Assembly (NCBI GenBank): GCA_019635355.1
Contig: JAHBZQ010000001.1
Coordinates: 1,488,001 to 1,552,000 of the forward strand
Length of the DNA: 64,000 nucleotides
Reading direction: 5' to 3'
DNA from: Rhizobacter sp.
Lineage (GTDB): Bacteria > Pseudomonadota > Gammaproteobacteria > Burkholderiales > Burkholderiaceae_C
The translations under genes and the position numbers were made by a program. A model generated the notes under the pieces. It did not search any database. It saw only the letters and a program-made list of their open reading frames with translations, and was not told the DNA's origin. Below, one piece after another: positions 52,880 through 61,196 of the stretch. Numbering within the stretch: the stretch's first letter is position 1; each line of letters starts with the position of its first letter.

Positions 52880-54217
52880 ATGTCCCCTGCCTTCACGCCA
52901 CGCCGGCTGGCCCTCGCGGCTGCTCTCGCCCTTGGCGCCCTGTCCACCGCCAATGCGCAATCGCTCCAGGAGCTGTATGACACCGCGCGCGGCTATGACG
53001 CGACATATCTCGCGGCCCGTGCACTGGCGGACTCGGCGCAGTACAAGGCGGACCAGGCGCACGCGCTGCGCCGGCCCAACGTCGGCGCAGCCGTGAGCTA
53101 CGCGCGCACCACCAGCGAGACGCCAGTGAGCGACAGCAGCAACCGCGGCCCGAACGCCACGCTCAACGCGCGGCAGACGCTCTTCAACCGCGCCAACGAC
53201 GCCACCATTTCCCAAGCCGACCTCGGCGTCGACAGTGCCAAAGCCGACCTCGCGCTGGCCGAGCAGGACCTGATCGTCCGCGTGGCCACCGCCTACTTCG
53301 ACGTGCTGGCCGCGCAAGACGCGCTCACCACGGCACAGGCCAGCACCAAGGCCATCTCGGAGCAGCTGGCCTCGGCCAAGCGCAACTTCGAAGTCGGCAC
53401 CGCCACCATCACCGACACGCGTGAAGCACAGGCCCGCTACGACCTCGCCACCGCGCAAGAGCTCGCGGCCGAGAACGACCTCCTGACCCGCCGCATCGCG
53501 CTCGACCAGCTCGTCGGCCGCAGCGGCGTGCAGCCCAAGCCGCTGGCCGTGCCGGTCGCGCTGCCCCCGGTGTCACCAGCCGACGTGAACGAGTGGGTCT
53601 CGAAAGCCGAGGCTTCGCCGCTCGTGCGCAAGTTCCAGATCGGCTATGAGTCGGCGCAACTCGAAACGAGCAAGGCCCGCGCCGGTCACCTGCCCACGCT
53701 CGACCTGAGCGGCAGCGCCGGGCGCGGCCGCACCAATGGCCAGTCGCAGCAGGGCATCGCGCCGACCGTCAACTACTCGGGCAGCACCAGCCAGTCGACC
53801 GTGGCGCTGACGCTCAACCTGCCTCTCTTCGCCGGCTTTGCGGTGCAGAACCGCGTGAAGGAAACGCTGCTGCTCGAAGAACAGGCACGCAACAACCTCG
53901 AAGCCAACCGCCGCGTGGCCACGCAGAACGCCCGCACCGCCTTCTTCGGCACGCAGTCGCTGCAAGCCCGTGTGAAGGCGCTCGAAGCGGCCGAAACCTC
54001 GAGCAAGGTCGCCCTCGACGCCACCCAGCTCGGCTACAAGGTCGGCGTGCGGGTGAACCTCGACGTGCTCAACGCGCAGACGCAGCTCTACAGCACCCAG
54101 CGCGACCTGGCGCGGGCCCGCTACGACGTGCTGCTGAACCAGTTGCGCCTGCGCCAGACGGCCGGCATCCTGGCCCCCGCCGACGTGTCGGCGGTCAACA
54201 GCCTGCTGGCGAAGTAG
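52880..54217 (+). CDS. tolC: TolC family outer membrane efflux protein
   Basis: A 445-residue outer-membrane channel. The signal peptide ends ALSTANAQ, and the tandem repeats of the TolC fold are visible (LQELYDTARGYDATYLAARA, then helical hairpins such as LALAEQDLIVRVATAYFDVL and the second-half LLEEQARNNLEANRRVATQN). It probably serves as the exit duct for the adjacent RND pump, and perhaps for type I secretion too. The ATG at 52880 follows AAGGA with suitable spacing. A perfect hairpin repeat (54227-54252) ends the transcript between this gene and convergent waaA. Confidence 0.92.
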   Translation: MSPAFTPRRLALAAALALGALSTANAQSLQELYDTARGYDATYLAARALADSAQYKADQAHALRRPNVGAAVSYARTTSETPVSDSSNRGPNATLNARQTLFNRANDATISQADLGVDSAKADLALAEQDLIVRVATAYFDVLAAQDALTTAQASTKAISEQLASAKRNFEVGTATITDTREAQARYDLATAQELAAENDLLTRRIALDQLVGRSGVQPKPLAVPVALPPVSPADVNEWVSKAEASPLVRKFQIGYESAQLETSKARAGHLPTLDLSGSAGRGRTNGQSQQGIAPTVNYSGSTSQSTVALTLNLPLFAGFAVQNRVKETLLLEEQARNNLEANRRVATQNARTAFFGTQSLQARVKALEAAETSSKVALDATQLGYKVGVRVNLDVLNAQTQLYSTQRDLARARYDVLLNQLRLRQTAGILAPADVSAVNSLLAK

Positions 54218-54226
54218 AGCCAACCC

Positions 54227-54252
54227 GTCATTCCCGCGAAAGCGGGAATGAC
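54227..54252. repeat. Dispersed-type palindromic hairpin, probable bidirectional terminator
   Basis: A perfect 11-bp stem, GTCATTCCCGC / GCGGGAATGAC, closed by a GAAA tetraloop. The core GTCATTCCCGCGAAAGCGGG is a very common intergenic repeat in proteobacteria (general knowledge). It fills the gap between convergent tolC and waaA and its right arm touches the waaA stop codon. Confidence 0.85.
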
Positions 54253-55521
54253 TCAGGGGTGCACCAGCAGCGTCGAGATCAGTTCGGCCATGCGCCCGGC
54301 TGCACCCCGGTGCTGGCTCGCGAAGGCAACAGCGCGCTGCGCCACCTGCTCGCGCTCGGGGTGGCCGGCCAGGTCGACCGCACGCGCCACGCCCTCGCCC
54401 ATGTCGGCCACCCGCAGCGACGCCCCCGCCGCCAGCGACAGCGTCGCCGCCTCGGCGAAATTGAAGGTGTGCGGGCCCATCACCACGGGGCAGCCACACG
54501 CGGCGGCCTCGATCAGGTTCTGCCCGCCGAGCGGGGCGAAGCTGCCGCCAAGCAGCGCCACGTCGCTCATGCCGTAGTACAGCGGCATCTCGCCCATGCT
54601 GTCGCCCAGCCACACGTCGGCCGACCATGCGGCGTCGGTGGGCTCCGCCGGCCAGGCGCTGCGCCGAGCCAGCGACAAGCCCTGCGCATTGACGAGCCCG
54701 GCCACTTCATCGAAACGCTGCGGGTGCCGCGGCACGATGAGCAGCAACGGGCGCTGCGCCGACGGCAGCGCCGCCCAGGCGGCCAGCAGCATCGCCTCTT
54801 CGCCTTCGCGCGTGGCCGCGGCCATGACGACCGGGCGCGCCAGCCGCGTGCGCCACGCGCGCCCGCGGGCGATGAGCGCCGGGTCGGGCGCCATGTCGAA
54901 CTTGAGGTTGCCGCAGACGACCACCTCGCCCACGCCGGAATCGCGCAACCGCGCAGCATCGTCTTCCGTCTGCGCGAGTGCCATGCGCAGCGTGGCCGCG
55001 GCCGGGTACATCACCGACGACAGGCGCTGGCCCTGGCGGTGGCTCTTGGCGCTCAGGCGCGCGTTGGCCAGCACCATCGGCACGCCGGCCACGTGGGCCG
55101 CGTGCAGCAGGTTGGGCCAGATCTCGGTTTCCATCAGCACGCCGGCCACCGGCTTGAACTGCTCGAAGAAGCGCTGCACCACACCGGGCGTGTCATACGG
55201 CAGCCAGGCCTGCACGTCGCCCTCGCGCAGCAAGGCCTTGCCCGCCTCGCGGCCGGTCGCCGTGCTGTGGGTGAGCAGCAGGCGCAGCTGCGGGTGGCGC
55301 AGGCGCAGCGCCTCGACCAGCGCCGCCGCCGCGCGCGTCTCGCCGAGCGACACCGCATGCACCCACAGCGCCCCGGCCTGCGCGGCGCCTTGGTAGTCGC
55401 CCAGCCGCTCGCCGATCGCATGCCGGTACAGCGGCTCGGCCCGGCCGCGCCACCACAGGCGCAGCACGTAGGCCGGCTTCAGCAGGCGCAGCAGGTTGGA
55501 ATAGAGATGCCGCGCGAACAT
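54253..55521 (-). CDS. waaA: 3-deoxy-D-manno-octulosonic acid (Kdo) transferase
   Basis: A 422-residue GT-B glycosyltransferase. An N-terminal membrane anchor region is followed by LWVHAVSLGETRAAAALVEA, the acidic METEIWPNLL and the C-terminal donor-site block LYYGMSDVALLGGSFAPLGG then QNLIEAAACGCPVVMGPHTF. It adds Kdo to lipid A precursor (lipid IVA). The start at 55521 lies 2 bp after the stop of waaC, so the two are coupled; the longer frame to 55926 overlaps waaC in another frame and is rejected. Confidence 0.93.
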   Translation of the reverse strand: MFARHLYSNLLRLLKPAYVLRLWWRGRAEPLYRHAIGERLGDYQGAAQAGALWVHAVSLGETRAAAALVEALRLRHPQLRLLLTHSTATGREAGKALLREGDVQAWLPYDTPGVVQRFFEQFKPVAGVLMETEIWPNLLHAAHVAGVPMVLANARLSAKSHRQGQRLSSVMYPAAATLRMALAQTEDDAARLRDSGVGEVVVCGNLKFDMAPDPALIARGRAWRTRLARPVVMAAATREGEEAMLLAAWAALPSAQRPLLLIVPRHPQRFDEVAGLVNAQGLSLARRSAWPAEPTDAAWSADVWLGDSMGEMPLYYGMSDVALLGGSFAPLGGQNLIEAAACGCPVVMGPHTFNFAEAATLSLAAGASLRVADMGEGVARAVDLAGHPEREQVAQRAVAFASQHRGAAGRMAELISTLLVHP

Positions 55522-55523
55522 GC

Positions 55524-56495
55524 TCAGCCGCGCTTGGCGCGACGCACCACTTGCCACGTTGCCCACACCAGGTCGACTTCGGGCGTGGGGTCGCGCTCCA
55601 GCGCCACCTGGTGATGGTGGCCGTGGGCCGCGAGCGGGCCGGTGCGCCACGCGGTCGGGAAGTTGTAGAGCTGCACATGCGGCAGGTTGAGCGCGACCGC
55701 GATGTGGCTCAGGCCGCTGTCGACGCCGATCACGCCCTGCGCCGCCCCGAGCCGGTCGACCAGCGCGTCGAGCGACATCTGCGGCCACACGCCGGCCTTG
55801 GGCCCGATCGCGTGGGCGATGCGCTCGGCACGCGCCAGCTCCACCGGCCCCGCGTGCGGCAGCGCCACGGCAAAGCCTGACGCGACCATGCGCTGCCCCA
55901 GCTCGACCCAGCACGCCTCGGGCCACAGCTTGTCGTCGCGCGAGGTGCCGTGCACGAACACCACCGTCGGCTGCGCCAGCGGCTCGGCGTGCGACAGCAG
56001 GCCGAAGTACGGCGAGCCGCTCACCTGGTAGTTGAGCGCCCGCGCGGCGAGTTCGCGCGAGCGGTCGAGCGCGTGGATGCGCGGTGTGATCTCAATCGTC
56101 TGGTCGATCAGCCAGCGCACCGGCCACTCGTAGCCCGACCCTTCTGTCTTGTTGGCGAGGCCGAAGCTCGGCCCCTGCGCCATGCGCGCGACCACGGCCG
56201 ACTTGGTGAGGCCTTGCAGGTCGATCACTGCGTCGTAGCGCTCGGCGGTGAGCTTGCGCTTGAACTCGCGCCACTCGGCGCGCACGGCGCTCGTCCACCA
56301 GCGCTTGCGCCAGCGGCGCTGGGCGCATTCGATCACCTCGCCGATGCCCTGCACCCGGCGCACGAGCGGCGCGAAGGCGGGCTCGACCACCCAGTCGATG
56401 CGCGCCCCGCTGTAGACGCTGCGGATGTCGTGCACCACCGGCATGGCGTGCACCACGTCACCCAGCGAAGACAGCTTGACGATCAGGACACGCAC
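55524..56495 (-). CDS. waaC: Lipopolysaccharide heptosyltransferase I
   Basis: A 323-residue GT-9 family enzyme. It starts MRVLIVKLSSLGDVVHAMPV, the standard WaaC opening, and has VIDLQGLTKSAVVARMA, the donor-site VFVHGTSRDDKLWPEACW and GVDSGLSHIAVALNLPHVQL. It attaches the first heptose to Kdo in the LPS inner core. It leads a waaC-waaA unit with 2 bp between the genes. Upstream lies a pair of GC-rich hairpins that separate it from the phosphomannomutase gene on the same strand. Confidence 0.92.
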   Translation of the reverse strand: MRVLIVKLSSLGDVVHAMPVVHDIRSVYSGARIDWVVEPAFAPLVRRVQGIGEVIECAQRRWRKRWWTSAVRAEWREFKRKLTAERYDAVIDLQGLTKSAVVARMAQGPSFGLANKTEGSGYEWPVRWLIDQTIEITPRIHALDRSRELAARALNYQVSGSPYFGLLSHAEPLAQPTVVFVHGTSRDDKLWPEACWVELGQRMVASGFAVALPHAGPVELARAERIAHAIGPKAGVWPQMSLDALVDRLGAAQGVIGVDSGLSHIAVALNLPHVQLYNFPTAWRTGPLAAHGHHHQVALERDPTPEVDLVWATWQVVRRAKRG

Positions 56496-56524
56496 AGGCT
56501 GGGCAAGAAGTCAGCCGCCGCCGG

Positions 56525-56562
56525 GCCGCCCCAAGGCGGCTGACCGCCCCCTCGGGGGGCGG
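56525..56562. repeat. Paired GC-rich hairpins of a dispersed intergenic type
   Basis: Two neighbouring stems: GCCGCC-CCAA-GGCGGC (56525-56540) and CCGCCCC / GGGGCGG (56544-56562). With the following GAGCGCAGCGACGTGGGGGC this resembles a repeat widespread in Comamonadaceae-type genomes (from memory, not checked). No T-run on either side, so its role as terminator is uncertain; it ends the upstream phosphomannomutase unit by position. Confidence 0.6.
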
Positions 56563-56586
56563 GAGCGCAGCGACGTGGGGGCTCCA

Positions 56587-57975
56587 TCAGTGCGCCGCCG
56601 CGGCGACCTGCGCGTCGGGCTTGGCCGCTTTGAGCGCCGCCATCATCTTGTCTTCGATGCGGTGCAGCGCCTCCTGCGTGTGGCCCTCGAAGCGCAACAC
56701 CAGCACCGGCGTGGTGTTGGACGAGCGGATGAGGCCAAAGCCGTCGTCGTAGTCCACGCGCAGGCCGTCGATGGTCACGACCTCGGCGCCGGGGAAGTCG
56801 GCGTTCTTCAAGAGCTTCTCCACCACCTGCTTCGGCTCACCTTCGGCGCAGGGCACGTTGAGCTCGGGCGTGTTGAAGCTCGTGGGCAGCCCGTCGAGCA
56901 CGGCGCTCGGGTCTTTGCTCTTGGACAGGATCTCCAGCAGGCGCGCCGCGGTGTAGGTGGCATCGTCGAAGCCGTACCAGCGCTCCGAGAAGAAGATGTG
57001 CCCGCTCATCTCGCCGGCGAGCGGCGCCTTCGTTTCCTTGAGCTTGGCCTTCACGAGCGAGTGGCCGGTCTTCCACATCAGCGGCTTGCCGCCGTGCTCG
57101 CGGATCACGGGCGCGAGGCGCTGCGTGCACTTCACGTCGTAGATGATGGTGGCGCCGGGGTTGCGCTCGAGCACGTCGATGGCGAAGAGCATCAGCTGCC
57201 GGTCGGGGTAGATGATGTTGCCGTCTTTCGTGACCACGCCCAGGCGGTCACCGTCGCCGTCGAAGGCGAGGCCGATCTCGGCATCGCTCGTCTTCACGGC
57301 GTGGATGAGGTCGGCCAGGTTCTCGGGCTTGCTCGGGTCGGGGTGGTGGTTGGGGAAGTCGCCATCGACTTCGGAATACAGCTCGGTCACCTCGCAGCCG
57401 AGCGCCCGCAGGATGCCGGGGGCCGACGCGCCGGGAATGCCGTTGCCGCTGTCGACCACGATCTTCATCTTGCGCTTGAGCTTGCAGTCGCTCGCGATGC
57501 GGTGGCTGTACTCGGCGAGGATGTCCATCTTCGCGGAGCGGCCCTGGCCCACCACATAGTCTTCGGTCTCGATGCGCGTGCGCAGGGCCTGGATCTCGTC
57601 GCCGTAGATCGCGCGGCCGGCCAGCACCATCTTGAAGCCGTTGTAGTCCTTCGGGTTGTGGCTGCCGGTCACCTGGATGCCCGAGTTGCAGCCATGCTGG
57701 CCGCGCGTGGCGGCCACGTAATAGAGCATGGGCGTGGTCACGGCGCCGAGGTCGACCACGTCGAGGCCGGTGGACGCGAGGCCGCGGATCAGGGCGGCCA
57801 CGAGGCCCGGGCCCGAGAGGCGGCCATCGCGGCCCACGGCCACGGCCTTCTCGCCTGCTGCCACTGCCGCGCTCCCGAAAGCCTTGCCGAGGTGTTCCGC
57901 AAAGCGTTCGTCGATGGTCTTGCCGACGATGCCGCGGATGTCATAGGCCTTGAAGTTGGAGGCGGTGACTTGCAT
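56587..57975 (-). CDS. algC: Phosphomannomutase/phosphoglucomutase (AlgC/ManB type)
   Basis: A 462-residue alpha-D-phosphohexomutase with all four landmarks: the phosphoserine loop VTGSHNPKDYNGFK (S105), the metal loop AFDGDGDRLG near residue 245, the sugar-binding GEMSGHIFF and the phosphate-binding RSSNTTPVLVLRFEGH near the C-terminus. It interconverts mannose-6-P/mannose-1-P and glucose-6-P/glucose-1-P for LPS and exopolysaccharide synthesis. The start at 57975 has AGGAG 9 nt upstream; a TATAGAAT -10 lies at 58005-58012. It is next to the LPS core genes. Confidence 0.92.
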   Translation of the reverse strand: MQVTASNFKAYDIRGIVGKTIDERFAEHLGKAFGSAAVAAGEKAVAVGRDGRLSGPGLVAALIRGLASTGLDVVDLGAVTTPMLYYVAATRGQHGCNSGIQVTGSHNPKDYNGFKMVLAGRAIYGDEIQALRTRIETEDYVVGQGRSAKMDILAEYSHRIASDCKLKRKMKIVVDSGNGIPGASAPGILRALGCEVTELYSEVDGDFPNHHPDPSKPENLADLIHAVKTSDAEIGLAFDGDGDRLGVVTKDGNIIYPDRQLMLFAIDVLERNPGATIIYDVKCTQRLAPVIREHGGKPLMWKTGHSLVKAKLKETKAPLAGEMSGHIFFSERWYGFDDATYTAARLLEILSKSKDPSAVLDGLPTSFNTPELNVPCAEGEPKQVVEKLLKNADFPGAEVVTIDGLRVDYDDGFGLIRSSNTTPVLVLRFEGHTQEALHRIEDKMMAALKAAKPDAQVAAAAH

Positions 57976-58004
57976 GCGAGAGTGCTCCTGGAAGAAGTTG
58001 GCGG

Positions 58005-58012
58005 ATTCTATA
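58005..58012 (-). promoter_or_regulatory. Candidate -10 element of the phosphomannomutase gene
   Basis: Minus-strand TATAGAAT followed by CCGCC, about 29 nt before the ATG, leaving room for a leader with the AGGAG ribosome-binding site. This is the leadered counterpart of the TAGAATCCG elements at parE and lpxO. Confidence 0.45.
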
Positions 58013-58129
58013 GACGCCACATGACGCCCTCGGGGCGTGGAGCACGGGGCGTTCCACCTCCCGCATGGGCCTGTTTCGGCAGCGGAATGCATGTGTCCGG
58101 AAACGGCCAGTCGAGCCGATTCAGCCACC

Positions 58130-58135
58130 CATAAT
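58130..58135 (+). promoter_or_regulatory. Candidate -10 element for the Ada-AlkA gene (leaderless type)
   Basis: CATAAT is followed by 7 nt and the ATG at 58143, without any Shine-Dalgarno sequence. The upstream ATG at 58134 overlaps this hexamer and would not be transcribed. Confidence 0.4.
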
Positions 58136-58142
58136 GAACTTC

Positions 58143-59633
58143 ATGACGCTCGACCACGACGCCTCCTACCAGGTCTTCAAGGCCCGCGATGCCCGCTTCG
58201 ACGGCCGCCTGTTCGTGGGCGTGACCTCGACCGGCATTTATTGCCGGCCGGTCTGCCGCGTGAGGACGCCGCGCAAGGAAAACTGTCGCTTCTTCTCGAG
58301 CCCCGCCCAGGCCGAAGCCGAGGCCTTCCGCCCCTGCATGAAATGCCGCCCCGAGATGGCCCCGGGCCCGGGCCTCGCGTGGACGGTGATGGACGCCTCG
58401 CGCACCCTCGCCCGCCAGGCCGCACAGTGGCTCGACAGCCGGCTCGGCGCCGACGACGACGCGCGCGATGCCCCCTCGATGGCCGCGCTGGCCGAGCACC
58501 TCGGCGTGAGCAACCGCCACCTGCGCCGCATCTTCGCCGCCGAGCACGGCGTGACGCCGCTGCAATACCTGCAGACACGCCGCCTGCTCCTCGCCAAGCA
58601 GCTGTTGACCGACACCCGACTGCCCGTCGCCCAGGTGGCGCTCGCGAGTGGCTTTCGCAGCCTGCGCCGCTTCAACGCGGCGTTTGCCGACAGCTACCGC
58701 ATGAGCCCAAGCCGCCTGCGGCAAGACGCCGACGAAGCGGCCGACCTGCCCGCCGACCAGGCGCTCTGCGTGAGCCTCGGCCTGCGCCCGCCCTACGACA
58801 CGGCGGCGATGCTGCGCTTCCTCTCGCTGCGGGCGATTCCCGGCGTCGAGCAGGTCGACGGCCTGTGCGTGCGGCGCAGCCTGCGCGCCGGGGCGATTGC
58901 ACAGGGTGCCGGCTGGTTGCAGGCCGAGTTCGTGCCCGAGACCGAGACCCGCGCGGCCCACGTGCGACTGCAGTTCGCGCCCTCGCTCGCCCCGCACAGC
59001 GCCCGCGTGGTGGCCGGCGTGCGCCGCTGGCTCGACCTCGACGCCTCGCCCGACACCATCGACGACGCCCTCGCCGGCCTGCCCGGCGGCCCGGGCCTGC
59101 GCCTGCCGGGGTGCGTCGACAGCTTCGAGATGGTGGTGCGCGCCGTGCTCGGCCAGCAGGTCACGGTGGCCGCGGCGCGCACGCTCGCCCGCCGCTTCGC
59201 CGACCGTTTCGGCGAGCCCATCGCCACGCCGTGGCCCGAGGTCACGCACACCTTTCCGTCACCGGAGACCATCGCGGCAGCGCCGGTCGAGCGCATCGCC
59301 GAACTCGGCATCATCCGCGCCCGCGCCGGGGCCATCCTCGCGCTCGCGCAGGCCTGGCCCGAGGCTTCGCGCCACCTGCATGAGCGGCGTGAGCCCGCCG
59401 CGCTGATCGAGATGCTCAAGACGCTCCCCGGCATCGGCCCTTGGACGGCGCACTACATCGCAATGCGCGCCCTCAGCTGGCCCGATGCCTTCCCGCCGAA
59501 CGACGTGGCCGTGCTCAACGCGATGAAGCCGCTCTTCGGCACCACCACCCAACGCGAGGCCGACGCCATCGCCGAGCGCTGGCGCCCCTGGCGCTCGTAT
59601 GCCGTGCTGCGCCTGTGGAACTCGCTCGCCTGA
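58143..59633 (+). CDS. Ada-type regulator fused to AlkA-type DNA-3-methyladenine glycosylase
   Basis: A 496-residue three-part protein. Residues 5-75 are the Ada zinc domain with C34, C38, C65 and C68 (GIYCRPVCR ... FRPCMKC); C34 corresponds to the methylphosphotriester acceptor of Ada. Residues 95-210 are an AraC-type DNA-binding domain (LAEHLGVSNRHLRRIF, VAQVALASGFRSLRRFNAAF). Residues from about 225 are an AlkA domain with the helix-hairpin-helix LPGIGPWTAHYIAMRAL and catalytic aspartate D454 in PPNDVAVL. It senses alkylation and excises alkylated bases. The Ogt-type domain of E. coli Ada is absent but encoded next door. The start follows the family N-terminus (MTLDHDASYQV). Confidence 0.9.
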   Translation: MTLDHDASYQVFKARDARFDGRLFVGVTSTGIYCRPVCRVRTPRKENCRFFSSPAQAEAEAFRPCMKCRPEMAPGPGLAWTVMDASRTLARQAAQWLDSRLGADDDARDAPSMAALAEHLGVSNRHLRRIFAAEHGVTPLQYLQTRRLLLAKQLLTDTRLPVAQVALASGFRSLRRFNAAFADSYRMSPSRLRQDADEAADLPADQALCVSLGLRPPYDTAAMLRFLSLRAIPGVEQVDGLCVRRSLRAGAIAQGAGWLQAEFVPETETRAAHVRLQFAPSLAPHSARVVAGVRRWLDLDASPDTIDDALAGLPGGPGLRLPGCVDSFEMVVRAVLGQQVTVAAARTLARRFADRFGEPIATPWPEVTHTFPSPETIAAAPVERIAELGIIRARAGAILALAQAWPEASRHLHERREPAALIEMLKTLPGIGPWTAHYIAMRALSWPDAFPPNDVAVLNAMKPLFGTTTQREADAIAERWRPWRSYAVLRLWNSLA

Positions 59634-59645
59634 CTGGAGAACACC

Positions 59646-60140
59646 ATGCCCACCCTCCGCCGCATCACCGCCCAGGCCACCTACACCACGCCGCTCGGCC
59701 AGGTGCTCATCGCCCGCACCGAAGGCGGCCTGGCCGGCCTCTGGTTCGAATCGCAGAAGTGGCACCCCGCGCCGATCGACGCCCCGGAGCGCCCCGACGA
59801 CCCACTGCTGCGCGAAGCCGCCACGCAGGTCACCGACTACTTCGCCGGCCGCCGCACCCGCTTCGAGCTGCCGCTCGACCTGCAAGGCAGCCCCTTCCAG
59901 CAAAGCGTGTGGCAGGCCCTCCGCAACATCGAGTGCGGCGCCACCAAAAGCTACGCCGACATCGCCCGAAGCATCGGCTTGCCGCAGGCCGTGCGCGCCG
60001 TGGGCGCGGCGGTGGGCCGCAACCCGGTCAGCGTGATCGTGCCCTGCCACCGCGTGCTCGGCAGCGGCGGCCAACTCACCGGCTACGCGGGCGGCCTCGA
60101 CCGCAAGCGCGCGCTGCTCGCCCACGAAAGCACCCGATGA
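59646..60140 (+). CDS. ogt: Methylated-DNA--protein-cysteine methyltransferase
   Basis: A 164-residue O6-alkylguanine transferase. It has the DNA-binding helix region SYADIARSIGLPQAVRAVGAA with the arginine finger, the Asn hinge GRNP and the acceptor cysteine C134 in VIVPCHRVLG. It removes alkyl groups from O6-guanine and is consumed in the act. It begins 12 bp after the Ada-AlkA gene and its stop overlaps the next start (ATGA), so the alkylation-repair genes form one operon. Confidence 0.95.
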   Translation: MPTLRRITAQATYTTPLGQVLIARTEGGLAGLWFESQKWHPAPIDAPERPDDPLLREAATQVTDYFAGRRTRFELPLDLQGSPFQQSVWQALRNIECGATKSYADIARSIGLPQAVRAVGAAVGRNPVSVIVPCHRVLGSGGQLTGYAGGLDRKRALLAHESTR

Positions 60141-61039
60141 AGAAAACAGACCTGCTCGAACTCGTCACCCTCGCCGCGCTCTGGGGCGCCTCGTTCCTCT
60201 TCATGCGCCTGGGTGCCGGCGAGTTCGGCCCGGTGGCTCTCGCCTTCGTGCGCGTGGCCGTGGCCTCGCTGCTCTTGCTGCCGCTGCTGGCCTACCGCGG
60301 CCAGCTGTCGGGCCTGCGCCAGCACTGGCGGCCGCTGCTGGTGGTGGGCCTCACCAACTCAGCCCTGCCTTTCATGTGCTTCAACTACGCAGCGCTCACC
60401 ATCAACGCCGGGCTGTCGGCGGTGTTCAACGCGACCACGCCGCTCTTCGGCGCCGTGTTCGCCTGGCTGTGGCTGAAAGACCGGCTCGACAGCGCCCGCG
60501 TCGCCGGCCTCGCCATCGGCTTTGGCGGGGTGCTCTGGCTGGTGTGGGACCGCGCCGGCCTGAAGCCCGGCGCCGTCGAGGCCAGCGCCGTCGTCCCGGC
60601 CGTGCTGGCCTGCCTGGTGGCCACGGTGCTCTACGGCTTCTCGGCCAGCTTCACCAAGCGCTACCTGACGGGCGTGCCGCCCCTGGCCGTGGCCACCGGC
60701 AGCCAGCTCGGGGCATCGATCTTCCTGCTGGCGCCGGCCATCGTCTGGTGGCCCATGCAGATGCCCAGCACCAGCGCCTGGGGCTACGCGCTGGTGCTGG
60801 CCGTGGCGTGCACGGCACTCGCGTACCTGCTCTTCTTCCGCCTCATCGCCCACGTGGGGCCGGCGAATGCGATCTCGGTCACCTTCCTGATCCCGGTGTT
60901 CGCGGTCGTGTGGGGCGGCATCTTCCTCGGCGAGAAGGTCGACCTCACGATGACGCTCGGCTGCGCCGTCATCCTGCTCGGCACCAGCCTCGTGACCGGG
61001 GTGCTCAAGCTGCCGAAACGGGCCACCGGAACGGCCTGA
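60137..61039 (+). CDS. DMT superfamily (EamA) transporter
   Basis: A 300-residue membrane protein with ten predicted helices in two EamA repeats. Repeat one begins LVTLAALWGASFLFMRLGAG and repeat two lies around LVATVLYGFSASFTKRYLTG; the late VFAVVWGGIFLGEKVD is also typical. Members export amino acids or metabolites, and many remain uncharacterised. The ATG overlaps the ogt stop by 4 bp, coupling it to the repair genes; there is no obvious functional reason for that link. Confidence 0.88.
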   Translation: MKKTDLLELVTLAALWGASFLFMRLGAGEFGPVALAFVRVAVASLLLLPLLAYRGQLSGLRQHWRPLLVVGLTNSALPFMCFNYAALTINAGLSAVFNATTPLFGAVFAWLWLKDRLDSARVAGLAIGFGGVLWLVWDRAGLKPGAVEASAVVPAVLACLVATVLYGFSASFTKRYLTGVPPLAVATGSQLGASIFLLAPAIVWWPMQMPSTSAWGYALVLAVACTALAYLLFFRLIAHVGPANAISVTFLIPVFAVVWGGIFLGEKVDLTMTLGCAVILLGTSLVTGVLKLPKRATGTA

Positions 61040-61107
61040 ACGCACCCTTCCGGTGCGCACTGAATTGAACAAAATGAAATAGCCGCCTTCTCCGTCCGAT
61101 ATCGCTC

Positions 61108-61135
61108 TTTAGCGGCCCCCACCCGGCCCCGATAG
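61108..61135 (+). promoter_or_regulatory. Candidate flagellar sigma-28 promoter of the chemoreceptor gene
   Basis: TTTAGCGG, a C-rich spacer and CCCGATAG resemble the sigma-28 pattern (TAAA, about 15 nt, GCCGATAA) with a spacer one base longer. The block lies 61 nt before the chemoreceptor ATG in a 157-bp gap. Match is good at the -10 and weak at the -35. Confidence 0.4.
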
Positions 61136-61196
61136 TGAGGGCTGGAGACATGCCTGCCACCGCACGCATGAACGGTTATCACCGACGGAGAGACCC

